Part shown: in pieces, positions 18,295-28,200 of the stretch
Layout of the letters: each line of letters begins with the position of its first letter
Numbering within the stretch: position 1 is the stretch's first letter
Source: Candidatus Eisenbacteria bacterium
GTDB taxonomy: Bacteria > Eisenbacteria > RBG-16-71-46 > CAIMUX01 > JAHJDP01
NCBI GenBank assembly: GCA_018831195.1
Contig: JAHJDP010000034.1
Coordinates: 18,812-82,811 of the forward strand
Direction of reading: 5' to 3'
Length of the DNA: 64,000 bases
Notes under the pieces: generated by a model
Database searches by the model: none
What the model was told of the DNA's origin: nothing
What the model saw: only the letters and a program-made list of their open reading frames with translations
Program-made: the position numbers and the translations under genes

Positions 18295-19138
18295 AACGTC
18301 TCCCGATCCCGGACAGAGGATCTTCGGTTATAAATTGTCGTCCGGTGACCCACTGGATCGCACCCGTGGGGCAGCGGAATGTGGCTTCAGGTTTCATCCG
18401 GATCGAACTATTGTAGCTGACCACCGGCAGGTTATTCACCGTCGCTATGAGACCGGCGGGCGCGTCCTGAACGCACCGGCCGCAGGCGTCGCAGGCGACA
18501 CGGCATAGCGCCAAGGCCTCTTCTCCGGCCAGGGGCACGCTGCACTGCACCAGGAGAGGTTTATCCAAGGGCAGGATCTCGAAAAGATTCCTGGGGCAAA
18601 CCTCAACGCAATCGCCGCAGGCGGTGCATTTTTCAATGTCTACTATCGGAAGTCCGTCGGCATTCATATGAATGGCGTCGAAAGTACAAGCCGTGTCGCA
18701 ATCGCCCAAGCCCAGGCATCCCCAGGCGCACCCTTTGCCGCCGCCTGAAACGATCGCCGCCGCGCGGCAGGTGCCGTATCCCTCATAGGCGGCGATTTGA
18801 AGGGCCTGGGAACGTCCGCCCGCGCAATGCAGGCGGGCGACGCGCTTCTCCTGAGTGCCGGGATCGACGCCGAGGAACTCAGCGATCGCCTCGACGGCGT
18901 CAGGGCTCGAAACGGTGCATCCTCCGGGAAGCCGGCGTCCCTCGAGAAGGGCCTCGGCGAAGGCATGGCAGCCGGGTTCCCCGCAGGCGCCGCAATTGGT
19001 GCCGGGGAGCATCGCTTCGACACTCTCCAAACGGGGATCCTCCGGGACATTCAAAAAACGGTATGCGACAGCCAGGACTCCGGCAAAGAAGAAGCCAAGA
19101 CCGGCCATGATCCCCGCGGCCATGATGACGCTGCTCAA
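18278..19138 (-). CDS. rnfB: Rnf electron-transport complex subunit B (Fe-S), with degenerate C-terminal ferredoxin sites
   Basis: About 286 aa. An N-terminal membrane helix is followed by the RnfB cluster motif TNCGACGEPGCHAF and the segments AWGCLGLGDC and KCTACGDCVEVCP, which are intact. Later cluster motifs are damaged. CRVACDACGRCVQDAP has Ala where the last Cys is expected, and the final ferredoxin repeat (YNSSIRMKPEATFRCPTGAI) has lost its CxxCxxC triplet. The preferred start is the TTG at 19138 behind GGAGGGAGGA; a GTG at 19153 would place the start on top of that site. The neighbouring Fe-S giants may take over the missing relay sites. Confidence 0.92.
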   Translation of the reverse strand: MSSVIMAAGIMAGLGFFFAGVLAVAYRFLNVPEDPRLESVEAMLPGTNCGACGEPGCHAFAEALLEGRRLPGGCTVSSPDAVEAIAEFLGVDPGTQEKRVARLHCAGGRSQALQIAAYEGYGTCRAAAIVSGGGKGCAWGCLGLGDCDTACTFDAIHMNADGLPIVDIEKCTACGDCVEVCPRNLFEILPLDKPLLVQCSVPLAGEEALALCRVACDACGRCVQDAPAGLIATVNNLPVVSYNSSIRMKPEATFRCPTGAIQWVTGRQFITEDPLSGIGRRYAKSH

Positions 19139-19156
19139 GCGTCCTCCCTCCACTCG

Positions 19157-21736
19157 TTAAACGTTGAATGGCTCCGCGCGCCGGATCAAATCTTCGAGAT
19201 TCGGCTCATCAGGATTTAATGGTTTTCCGGGATGGATGCAGCGACCCGGGCACTTTTCCGCGGCAGCCACCAGCTGAGCGAATGTGCCGGCATGTGGATC
19301 GCCGATACGAACCTGTTTATTTTCGTCATAAACGAAAAGCAGCGGATTGATAACAGTGCAATCATTGCAACTTGTACAAAGCGGTGTGCCGACCCAAGGC
19401 TCATCGAAGGATATATCCTCCTCCGCCTCCGCCGGTCCGGCCGCTTCCGCCCGCGTCTCAGCCTCTGCCGGATCAGAGGGAGCCGGCGCGGTGGGAGCTT
19501 TCGACCTCGCCGGCGCCGCCGGGGACGCCGCCCTCGGGGTCGATAGCGGCGCCGTCATGGCTCCGGCATCCAGATCCAGGAGCATGGCCGCCAGGCCGCC
19601 CATCGCCTCCGAGGCGGCTTCTTCTCTCATCCTCTTAAGTTCATCGGCATGCGTTGCCTGCAGTTGCTCCCGCTCGACGCGATACTTTGCTTCTGCTTCC
19701 GCTTGCGCCTTCCGCGTCGCCTCTCGGACATATTCGTTGCGGATCCCAGCCAGTTCTTGAAGGGTGCGCCAGTAATCCAGCCGGTCTTTGCAGGCCAAGG
19801 CCAGGCGCCGGGTGATGGCGAGGCGCTGCAAGCGCCCCTCGTGATCAACGCCCCAGACAAAGGGGATTCGGACAATAGCTTCATCCCGCTCAAGATCGAG
19901 GTAGTCGGCGATCGAAACGAGATCTTCGCTGACGATAGGTTCGGGGATAGCCTTAAAATGGCGGCGAAAATCGGGCTCCAACAGGGCGAAGTCGGCGAAT
20001 GTGAAGGCCGCGGTGATGGAAATTTCTTCGCCACCGGATTTCCGGCAGGTGAGATTGTGGATGGACCAGTTCTCTTCAGCATTCGGGTTCCCGCTGAAAT
20101 GCAAGCGGCTTGCCCAGCTGGATCCGGATTCAGGATTGTAACGGAACAGGGGATGAGCCCGGCTCTCAATGGCGGCGCCGGCATGAAGCCAGGCATCAAG
20201 CCGGCCTTGCATCCGGCTTGAATCAAAGCCGCAGGCGATGAGGTGCAACGAGGCGTGGGTTGCCGCGAGTCCGGCGAGATACCCTTCCATAAGATGATCG
20301 GGACGGGCGGCGGAGGATTGTTGAACCAGCGCTTCCCGGTGTCCGATTCCGAGGAATCCTAATTCCAAATGGTATCCGTGAAGGGCCTTTTGACCCCGGG
20401 CGGCGGGATTCTGTGCCGGGTCATGCGGGACCAGGACTTGAATCGGCTTTCCGGAAAGAATCAATTGTGAAAGTGAAAGCATTCCTTTTCCGGCAAGGCG
20501 CTCTGATGACTCCAGCGCTATAACAACCGGGAGCAGTAGGAACTCCTCTTTCGAAAAGGATTCCCAATCGAATTCCGCAAACCAGGGATCGTGATGCTCA
20601 GGATGGTAGGATCCCTCAATCTCCAAAGTAGCGATGCGAACGGCTCGGAATATTTCGGTAAATTGGGCCGCATGCCGCTGAAAATGTATCAGGGCGCCGG
20701 CGCAGGGGTCGGGCTCCTCAATCAGCCGTCCATTGCACTCATCCTCGGAAACCGGCAATGGCAGCGATCCGTCATGGACAATCGCGACGATCGGATCGGA
20801 GTCCTGGGCCAGATAGCTTTCAAGCAGCCCCAGGACATGCTCAATCCGCCGTTTTCGTTCCGGCGCCATGAGCGGCGCACCCCGCCAGGAACCAAGGACA
20901 CTGGAGAGCTTTCGCGGATCCACAAAATCGGCGCCGGTACCGCCGAGCTCCCCGCGCAGAGCCTCCGGCATTCTGGAAGCAGGACCCTTATGCCGTTCAA
21001 TAGTGAGAAGCTCCTTCAGATGATGGCGAAGCTGTTTTACATTATCTCTGAAGGCGGCGCGGCGGGGATTCAGTTTGTGATGCGCCGCGTGAATCAGAAG
21101 GCGCAGCGATGAAGAGTCCGTGAAGGAGAGAAACCATCCACCCTGGGGCGCTTGTTTGAGAAATGTTTCAAGATCGGCTCCGAGGTTTTCGGCGTTCTCT
21201 CCGGCCAGCGAAAGATTTCTTTTTAGCTGTTCCCCCGCCTGCGCCAGGACCTTTCCCGCCGGATGGAGACCCGGTTTCTTGTATAACGCCTCACGGATGT
21301 CGCGCTCGAGACGCAGCAGATTATCGCGCAGGATGCGGGCTTGGCCCGGATTCGGCGCGAAGGAATCAAGGGTTTCCGAAAGCAATTCGGAGAGGGGAAG
21401 AATCAATCGCTCTCCATCACCGCTCTTTGATGGGTAAAGATAAAGAGGGTAGTTTGTCCGGACCCGGGAAGCATCTTTGAAGCGATAGAGAAGAGCGGGG
21501 GAGAACTCCTCTGGTGATGAATCGCCGGAACCGGGTTCATCATTGAGGGAGAGATGAAAGTGGCGAAGCGCGTTCAGGCTCTCGGGGTCCGCCTCACGGC
21601 CGGAGTCGGACCCGGTGTCGGGCAGGAGGGGCCGTTCCTGCATTCCAGCCGGGGATCCGGCTGGTGGCGCTGATTCGACTTCGGGATAAGCAGGGTCCAT
21701 TGAAGGTTCCTCTTTTTTTTCGGCGATTTTGGTCAC
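19157..21736 (-). CDS. PFOR domain-VI-like protein with coiled coil and C-terminal monocluster ferredoxin
   Basis: 859 aa, GTG start with GAGG 5 bases upstream. An acidic N-terminus and a helical region (~90-340) come first. A fold then matches the TPP-binding domain of PFOR (~390-640: PIQVLVPHDPAQN, SSAARPDHLMEGYLAGLA, HPLFRYNPESG). The GDG is absent (ESSERLAGKG), as is NTGGQ. Next are a coiled coil (~650-700), an Ala/Pro linker, and a ferredoxin-like end with CTSCNDC near 784 and KCPGRC near 830, a likely single [4Fe-4S] site. Its middle and coiled coil are paralogous to the C-terminal third of the 1571-aa protein (shared LDYWRTLQELAG-type segment). It sits 18 bases after korB and is probably in one transcript with korAB and rnfB. 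Confidence 0.75.
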   Translation of the reverse strand: MTKIAEKKEEPSMDPAYPEVESAPPAGSPAGMQERPLLPDTGSDSGREADPESLNALRHFHLSLNDEPGSGDSSPEEFSPALLYRFKDASRVRTNYPLYLYPSKSGDGERLILPLSELLSETLDSFAPNPGQARILRDNLLRLERDIREALYKKPGLHPAGKVLAQAGEQLKRNLSLAGENAENLGADLETFLKQAPQGGWFLSFTDSSSLRLLIHAAHHKLNPRRAAFRDNVKQLRHHLKELLTIERHKGPASRMPEALRGELGGTGADFVDPRKLSSVLGSWRGAPLMAPERKRRIEHVLGLLESYLAQDSDPIVAIVHDGSLPLPVSEDECNGRLIEEPDPCAGALIHFQRHAAQFTEIFRAVRIATLEIEGSYHPEHHDPWFAEFDWESFSKEEFLLLPVVIALESSERLAGKGMLSLSQLILSGKPIQVLVPHDPAQNPAARGQKALHGYHLELGFLGIGHREALVQQSSAARPDHLMEGYLAGLAATHASLHLIACGFDSSRMQGRLDAWLHAGAAIESRAHPLFRYNPESGSSWASRLHFSGNPNAEENWSIHNLTCRKSGGEEISITAAFTFADFALLEPDFRRHFKAIPEPIVSEDLVSIADYLDLERDEAIVRIPFVWGVDHEGRLQRLAITRRLALACKDRLDYWRTLQELAGIRNEYVREATRKAQAEAEAKYRVEREQLQATHADELKRMREEAASEAMGGLAAMLLDLDAGAMTAPLSTPRAASPAAPARSKAPTAPAPSDPAEAETRAEAAGPAEAEEDISFDEPWVGTPLCTSCNDCTVINPLLFVYDENKQVRIGDPHAGTFAQLVAAAEKCPGRCIHPGKPLNPDEPNLEDLIRRAEPFNV

Positions 21737-21754
21737 GGTATCCTCGATAAAATG

Positions 21755-22708
21755 TTAAATGGCGAACCGGTCCAGTTCTTTTTCGAGGGCCGTCAATTTG
21801 TCTTCGACGGGCATGTCCATGCCGACCGCCGTGTGATCGTTGTAGCACGGCCGGTCCGGGTCGCAGAAGAGCAGCCCGATAGGCAGAGGGTCGTGTTCCA
21901 GAGCCAGTTTTTGGGCTCCCGCGAGATCGAGAGGGTTGTGTTCCTGCTGGGTTTTATACATTTTGGCGACGGCGGGGTCCACTTGGATGCCCTTGTCATG
22001 GGTCAGCAGGTTCAGATGTGAGGGGTCCTGCTGCATTTCATCGTACATTTTCCCGGTATAGGTCGGGCAGCGCTGCAGAATCCGGACAAAGCTGAATCCC
22101 TTATGCTTGTGGGCGGCCTGGAGAGTGGCCAACAGATGCGCCGGGTTCCAATCGACCGTCTGCGCCACGAAGGAGACATTGGTGACGCCCAGGGTGACGC
22201 CAAGAGGATTCAATGGCGGCAGCCAGGCGCCCTCGGGGTGCGTGTTCGTTGATAGCCCCTTGGGGCTGGTCGGCGAGGTTTGGTTTTTTGTCAGCCCGTA
22301 GACATGATTGTCAAAAAGCATCACCGTCATGTCCATGTTGTATCGGATGGCGTGAACCCAATGCGCCGTCCCGATCGAGCAACAATCCCCATCACCCGTC
22401 GCCACAAAGAGGGTCAGGTCGGGGCGTCGCGACTTGATCCCGCAGGCCACCGGAAAAGCCCGCCCGTGAAGCCCATGAAAACCATAGGTATTCATGTAGT
22501 GAGGGAAACGACTCGAACAACCGATCCCGGAAACCGACACGATTTTCTCGGGGGGAATCTGCTCGTCACGGCAGATCCGCTGCACCGCGGTGAGGATGGC
22601 AAGGTCGCCGCAACCCGGACACCAGCGGGGTTCGCCGCCCTCGTAGTCTTCTAATGTGAAATACCGGGGGGATACATCCAATGGCCAATCCGCTTTAAGC
22701 CCGAACAT
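21755..22708 (-). CDS. korB: 2-oxoacid:ferredoxin oxidoreductase subunit beta
   Basis: 317 aa TPP-binding subunit. Motifs are WCPGCGDLAIL near the N-terminus, GIGCSSRFPHYMNTYGFHGLHGRA, and the complete TPP/Mg signature ATGDGDCCSIG...NHVYGLTKNQTSPTS. With KorA it oxidatively decarboxylates a 2-oxoacid, most likely 2-oxoglutarate, and reduces ferredoxin. The ATG overlaps the korA stop (TAATG). Unlike in the two neighbouring giant proteins, the catalytic site here is intact. Substrate preference cannot be settled from sequence. Confidence 0.92.
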   Translation of the reverse strand: MFGLKADWPLDVSPRYFTLEDYEGGEPRWCPGCGDLAILTAVQRICRDEQIPPEKIVSVSGIGCSSRFPHYMNTYGFHGLHGRAFPVACGIKSRRPDLTLFVATGDGDCCSIGTAHWVHAIRYNMDMTVMLFDNHVYGLTKNQTSPTSPKGLSTNTHPEGAWLPPLNPLGVTLGVTNVSFVAQTVDWNPAHLLATLQAAHKHKGFSFVRILQRCPTYTGKMYDEMQQDPSHLNLLTHDKGIQVDPAVAKMYKTQQEHNPLDLAGAQKLALEHDPLPIGLLFCDPDRPCYNDHTAVGMDMPVEDKLTALEKELDRFAI

Positions 22709-24579
22709 TATACGTCTCCTTTCATCGCGTCATGTATCCGGATGATCTCTTTATATACAAGTCCGGGCGGCAAGGGTTGACCTGGCACGGTGGACCAGAA
22801 GTCGACATCGACCGCAGTCATCGCCCGCAAAATATAGGCCAGCTGGGCGGGGCGGCGGTTTTCCGGTGTGATCCCCGGTTGATCGAGCTGATCACTGTAG
22901 TTGATTTCGACCGTCATGACTTTGCGGAAGCGCGCAAAGATCTCCTTCAAGCCGGGTTCCAGCGGGGACAGAAATCGCAGGTGGAGGGAGGAAATCTTCC
23001 GTCCTTCGGCGCGGATCCGGTCGACGGCCTCATCAATCGATCCCAGCGTCGATCCCCAGCCGACGACGAGCAGGTCACCTTCCGGATCGCCGTGAATCTT
23101 CGGCGGTTTCAGTGTCTGTTGCAGGGTCGCCATCTTGCGGCTGCGCATATTGCAGCCGATCTGGTTGGAGTACGGATCGTAGGCCACCTTGCTGTAATTC
23201 GTGTGGGCCAGCCCCGTGAGGACATATTCGCCGCCTGGCTGTCCCGGTATCGGCCGCGGCGACAAACCGGTTTGTTCATCCCAATCGTAGGGTGGTGTGT
23301 TCTTATCCCAAGGGGATTGATCCAATGGAGGAGGGTACCACTCGGCATTGACTTGTGGACGGGGGTAGGGTTGGACCCCTGTGGCGAGATTCGCGTCGGT
23401 GAGAACCATGACCGGCGTCCGGAAGGCCTCAGCCAACCGCCGCGCTGTTATCATGAAATGAAAACACTCCTCGATCGTCGCGGCCGCCATGATGACTTTG
23501 GGGGCGTCACCCGGCGCGCCGAAAGCGGCTGCCAACAGGTCCCCCTGTTCCACCTTCGTCGGAAGCCCTGTGCTCGGCCCCCCGCGTTGAACCACGACGA
23601 TCACCAGCGGAATCTCGGCCATGACGCCGAGACCGATAAACTCGGTTTTCAACGCCATTCCCGGACCGGAGGTGATGGTGCAGGTCGTCTTGCCGGCATA
23701 GGAGGAACCTAGAGCAAAACCGATGGCGGCGATCTCATCCTCGGCCTGATGGAGACAACCGCCGACCTTGTGAATGATACTGGCTATGTAGTGAGAGGCC
23801 GATGTCGCCGGGGTGATCGGGTACATGGCGACGGTCTCCATCCCGGCCGCCATGACGCCGAGACCGATGGCCTGGTTTCCATTGGAGACGATGAGGGGCT
23901 TGTCATTCGGCCAGGGGGGGATCTCGTAACAGAGATCCAGGTTTTCCGCCGCGAAGATCTCTCCCGCTTCGAGAAGTCTGTGGTTCAGCGAGATGACTTT
24001 CTCGCCCTTCCGGGAGAATATCAGCGCGATCTCATTTTTCGCCTCTTCGAGTCCCCGCTGATAGATGTGGCAGAGCATGCCGAGGACGAACATATTTTTG
24101 CCGAGCAGGGGGTTGGGTGTGATCTCCCGGCAGGCCGCTTCCATCGGTAATTCGTGTACGATATAACCGCGGTTTTCGAAATCCTGCAGGGCGGCCGCAT
24201 ATTGACCGCGGATCGCTTCGATCGGATCATCGGCCCATTTATTTTCCAGAATGACGTGGGTTCCCTTTTTGTAGGCGCCTTGGGCGATCCGTCCATAGAG
24301 GACCTGCTCGTTAAAAGCGACGACCAAATCGGCCTCATCACCCATATTGGTCATATCGGTGGAGCCGATTCGGACTCGGATGCCGCTGGCCCCGGCTGGT
24401 GATCGGGAGGGCGGCTTGATTTCGGCAGGGATGATCTCCACGGTCCAAACGCCGTTCCCCTTCTTGGCGCTGACCATGCCGAATGTCTGTCCAGCCTTTT
24501 GAGCCCCTTCACCGGAGTCACTCACGATCTCGACAATATGCTCGCCAAGTCGTACAGGCGCCCTGTGTTGGGTCTCCAT
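22708..24579 (-). CDS. korA: 2-oxoacid:ferredoxin oxidoreductase subunit alpha (gamma-alpha fusion)
   Basis: About 623 aa. The start at 24579 follows a perfect AGGAGG by 8 bases; a further upstream ATG at 24627 would add 16 residues with no comparable site. The N-terminal ~200 residues are the gamma domain (STDMTNMGDEADLVVAFNE). The alpha domain follows (ISNGNQAIGLGV-like, MYPITPATSASHYI with the catalytic Thr, QAEDEIAAIGFALGSSYAGK). It pairs with korB. This two-subunit form is typical of KorAB-type 2-oxoglutarate or related 2-oxoacid oxidoreductases in anaerobes. Confidence 0.92.
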   Translation of the reverse strand: METQHRAPVRLGEHIVEIVSDSGEGAQKAGQTFGMVSAKKGNGVWTVEIIPAEIKPPSRSPAGASGIRVRIGSTDMTNMGDEADLVVAFNEQVLYGRIAQGAYKKGTHVILENKWADDPIEAIRGQYAAALQDFENRGYIVHELPMEAACREITPNPLLGKNMFVLGMLCHIYQRGLEEAKNEIALIFSRKGEKVISLNHRLLEAGEIFAAENLDLCYEIPPWPNDKPLIVSNGNQAIGLGVMAAGMETVAMYPITPATSASHYIASIIHKVGGCLHQAEDEIAAIGFALGSSYAGKTTCTITSGPGMALKTEFIGLGVMAEIPLVIVVVQRGGPSTGLPTKVEQGDLLAAAFGAPGDAPKVIMAAATIEECFHFMITARRLAEAFRTPVMVLTDANLATGVQPYPRPQVNAEWYPPPLDQSPWDKNTPPYDWDEQTGLSPRPIPGQPGGEYVLTGLAHTNYSKVAYDPYSNQIGCNMRSRKMATLQQTLKPPKIHGDPEGDLLVVGWGSTLGSIDEAVDRIRAEGRKISSLHLRFLSPLEPGLKEIFARFRKVMTVEINYSDQLDQPGITPENRRPAQLAYILRAMTAVDVDFWSTVPGQPLPPGLVYKEIIRIHDAMKGDV

Positions 24580-25216
24580 GGATTTTCCCTCCTTGGGAAT
24601 AACCGAGGTCTTTGAAGGTGTCGTCATCTGGTTCGTCCCCCAGAACTCTGTTCACAACAGAAGGGCATCCTCACTTTTCCAAAACCATCAGGACGATTCT
24701 TCCAGGCTCTTCAATATCTCAAGCGCCTGGAAGTGTCCCAGGTGTTCATGGGAAAGGGGATGCTTCTTGGTTTCTTAGTTTTTTGAAAGGTCTCCCGCCG
24801 TCTGCTCTGCGTCTCAGGGCGGAATGTGAGCCGTGCAAGAGAGGCTTTGGATCAGAGGACTTCAGGTGGCCTTCGGCCCTGCTCAGGATCTCAGTGAGAT
24901 TCGGGGAGTCCTCGAAGATCTGGTCCCTCGCGCCCCGGGCCGGGTGCACGGCACGCGAGCTGCTCTCGGACAACGGATACCTCCTGCGGCCGAATCCGCG
25001 TCGCCAGGATCCATAAGGTGTAGCGGCCTAAGCTTTTGTCTATAAAGATCGGCCCCTTCTAAACGACGCTTCAAAGGTCATTGTATATGCCGCAAACATG
25101 GTTGCCAAGATACAACATCATCATGCCTGCATGCAAGTGGCCCTAATACGCACACCCGGTCCATCTTCTCGATGAAACCGGGTGTGAGCCCTCTGCAGCC
25201 ATGTTCAGCGCCAGCA
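24580..25216. other. Intergenic region between PFOR gene and korA
   Basis: About 640 bases without a convincing gene; short frames here have no codon structure or ribosome-binding site. The korA promoter should lie in the part near 24600-25050, but I could not pick a -35/-10 pair. A hairpin at 25151-25186 lies near the PFOR end. Confidence 0.5.
25151..25186 (-). terminator. Hairpin downstream of the PFOR gene
   Basis: Ten-base perfect arms CACACCCGGT / ACCGGGTGTG enclose a smaller CATC/GATG stem. It lies 31 bases after the PFOR stop on the minus strand. There is no T-run, so it may be a processing or Rho-linked 3' structure and not a classical terminator. Confidence 0.5.
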
Positions 25217-28200
25217 TTACTTTTTATCGCTGGATTTCCCCGAAGCCATATATTGGTAGAAGTCCCATTGAGTCTTGACCTCATCCTCCGCCAGTTTCAG
25301 GAGACGCTGCGCTTCCTCGGGTCTGCTGTTCCTCAACATTGTGTACCGTGTCTCATTATAAATGTAATCCGTCAGATTGAGCGTCGGCGGCTTGGAGTCG
25401 AGGATGAAGGGATTCTTGCCCTCGAGAGCGAGCATGGGGTTGTAACGGAAGAGGATCCAGTATCCGGATTTTACAGCCTTCTCCTGCTGCTGCAGCCCTT
25501 TGATAAGATTATAGCCGTGAGCAATACAATGGCTATAAGCGATGATAATGGAGGGTCCATTAAAGGCCTCGGCTTCAAGAAAGGCCTTCACGGCTTGTCC
25601 ATCATTCGCCCCCAGGGCAATGCGGGCCACATAAACATTTCTGTAGTTGGTGGCCATCATCGCAAGGTCTTTCTTGGGAGTCCCTTTTCCCCCGGCGGCG
25701 AATTTGGCGACGGCGCCGAGCGGTGTGGCCTTCGACATCTGGCCGCCGGTGTTGGAGTAGACCTCCGTGTCCAGGACGAGGATATTGACATTCCGCCCGG
25801 AGGCCAGGACATGATCCAATCCGCCGTAACCGATATCATAGGCCCATCCGTCACCGCCCAGAATCCAGACACTGCGCTTGACCAGCGAGTCAGCGAGGCT
25901 GAGAAGATCTTTGGCCGCCGGTGATCCGATCCCCGCGAGCTTCTCTTTCAACGCCTTGACACTGTCGCGCTGCTCTTCGATCCCCTCCTCGGTTGACTGA
26001 TCGGCGGTGAGGAGTTTCTCCGCCATGCCCGGCGGAAGCTGGCTTGAGAGACCCTGCAGCAGCTCGCGGGCATACTCGGTCTGCTTGTCGACCGCCAGCC
26101 GCATCCCCATACCGAACTCGGCGTTGTCCTCGAAGAGGGAGTTCGACCAGGCCGGACCGCGTCCGTCGGCGTTGCTGGTGTAGGGCGTTGTCGGCAGATT
26201 GCCGCCGTAGATCGAGGAACAGCCGGTGGCATTGGCGATGAGAGCCCGGTCTCCGAAGAGCTGGCTCAACAGCTTCACATAGGGTGTTTCGCCGCAGCCG
26301 CCGCAGGCCCCCGAGAACTCAAAGAGCGGCTCGAGCAACTGCACATCTTTTACCAGACTCATTTTTAATTTCTTGCGATCAGCTTCTGGAATTTTAAGGA
26401 AGTAATTCCAATTCTCCCGCTCCGACTCTCGCAACGGCACCTGATCCGCCATCTTGAGCGCCTTTTCCTTCGGAGGGCAGACATCGACGCAGAGGGTGCA
26501 GCCGGTGCAGTCTTCGGGTGCGATCTGAATCGTATAGAGCCATTCGTCAAATCCCTTCCATTTGGCAGGGATGGCCTTGAAGGTCTCCGGCGCCTCATCC
26601 TTGTATTTCTTCTCGTAGATCTTTCCGCGGATCACACTGTGAGGGCAGACGAGGACGCATTTCCCGCAGCGAATGCAGTTATCTTCCAACCAGATCGGAA
26701 TCGAGAGGGAGATGTTCCGTTTTTCCCACTTGGTCGTGCCGGTGGGGAAGGTCCCATCGATGGGCATGGCGCTGACCGGAAGCTGATCACCGCGACCCGC
26801 GATAATCTCGGCGGTGACCTTTTGTACGAACTCCGGCGCCTCAGCGGGAACGGGCAGCCGCATCATGATGGTGCTGGTCGACTTCGCGGGGACCTTGATT
26901 TGATGGAGATTCTCCACCGAACCGTCGACGGCGGCGTAGTTCTTCGACACCACCTCTTCACCCCGGCGGCCGTAGGTCTTTTGAATGGTCCGCTTGATCT
27001 CTTCAACCGCCCTTTCCAACGGCAGGATGTTGCTGATCGCGAAGAAGCAGGTCTGCATGATCGTATTGATCCTGTTGCCCATCCCCGTCGCTTTGCCCAG
27101 CTTGTATCCGTCGATCACATAGAATTTCAGCTTCTTCTTGATGATCTGTTCCTGGATATGGAGGGGCAGATGATCCCAAACCTCGCCGGTCGGCATGGGG
27201 GCGTTGAGCAGGAATGTGGCTCCCGGCTCGGCGACCTGGAGAACGTCCATTCTCTCGAGGAATGAGAACTGATGGCAGGCGACGAAATTCGCGCGGCTGA
27301 TCAGATAGGTCGAGCGGATTGGATTGGGTCCGAAACGAAGATGGGATACGGTGATCGATCCGGCCTTCTTGGAATCATAAACGAAATAGCCCTGAGCATA
27401 ATTGTCTGTGTTATCTCCGATGATCTTGATGGAGTTTTTGTTCGCCCCGACCGTTCCGTCGGCGCCAAGGCCGTAAAAGACGGCGCGGACACCCTGGGGA
27501 TCTTCACTCGAGAACTCCGGATCGTAATCGAGGCTTGTGTGGGTGACATCGTCATTGATTCCGATGGTGAAATGGTTCTTCGGCTTTTCCTTTAACATTT
27601 CATTAAAGACGCCATTCACCATGGCGGGTGTGAACTCTTTCGAAGAGAGGCCGTAGCGCCCGCCCCGGATCATGGGCATTGTTCCGCCCCGTTCGGCGAA
27701 GGCGGTTACAATATCGAGATACAGCGGCTCGCCGGGGCCTCCCGGCTCTTTGGTGCGATCCAGCACCGTAATCGACTTTGTGCTCTTCGGCAGCGCGCTC
27801 AGGAAATGCTCGCTTGAGAAAGGCCTGTACAACCGGATTTTGAGCAGGCCGACATTCCCGCCGGCCTTGTTCAATGCCAAAACCGCTTCATGGGCCGCTT
27901 CGGCGCCTGAGCCCATCATGACGATGACTCGTTCGGCGTCGGGGGATCCGATATAGTCAAAGAGATTGTAACGGCGGCCGATTTTCTCGGCGAAATTGTC
28001 CATGGTTTTTTGTACAATGCCGGGACACTCGAGGTAGTAGGGGTTGACCGTCTCGCGCCCCTGGAAGAAAACATCTGGGTTTTGGGCCGTTCCACGGATC
28101 ACGGGATGATCGGGGGAGAGGGCTCTGAGGCGATGCGCGTGAACGAACTCATCATTGATCATCGATCGAATTTCATCATTGCTGAGAGGCGTGATCTTCA

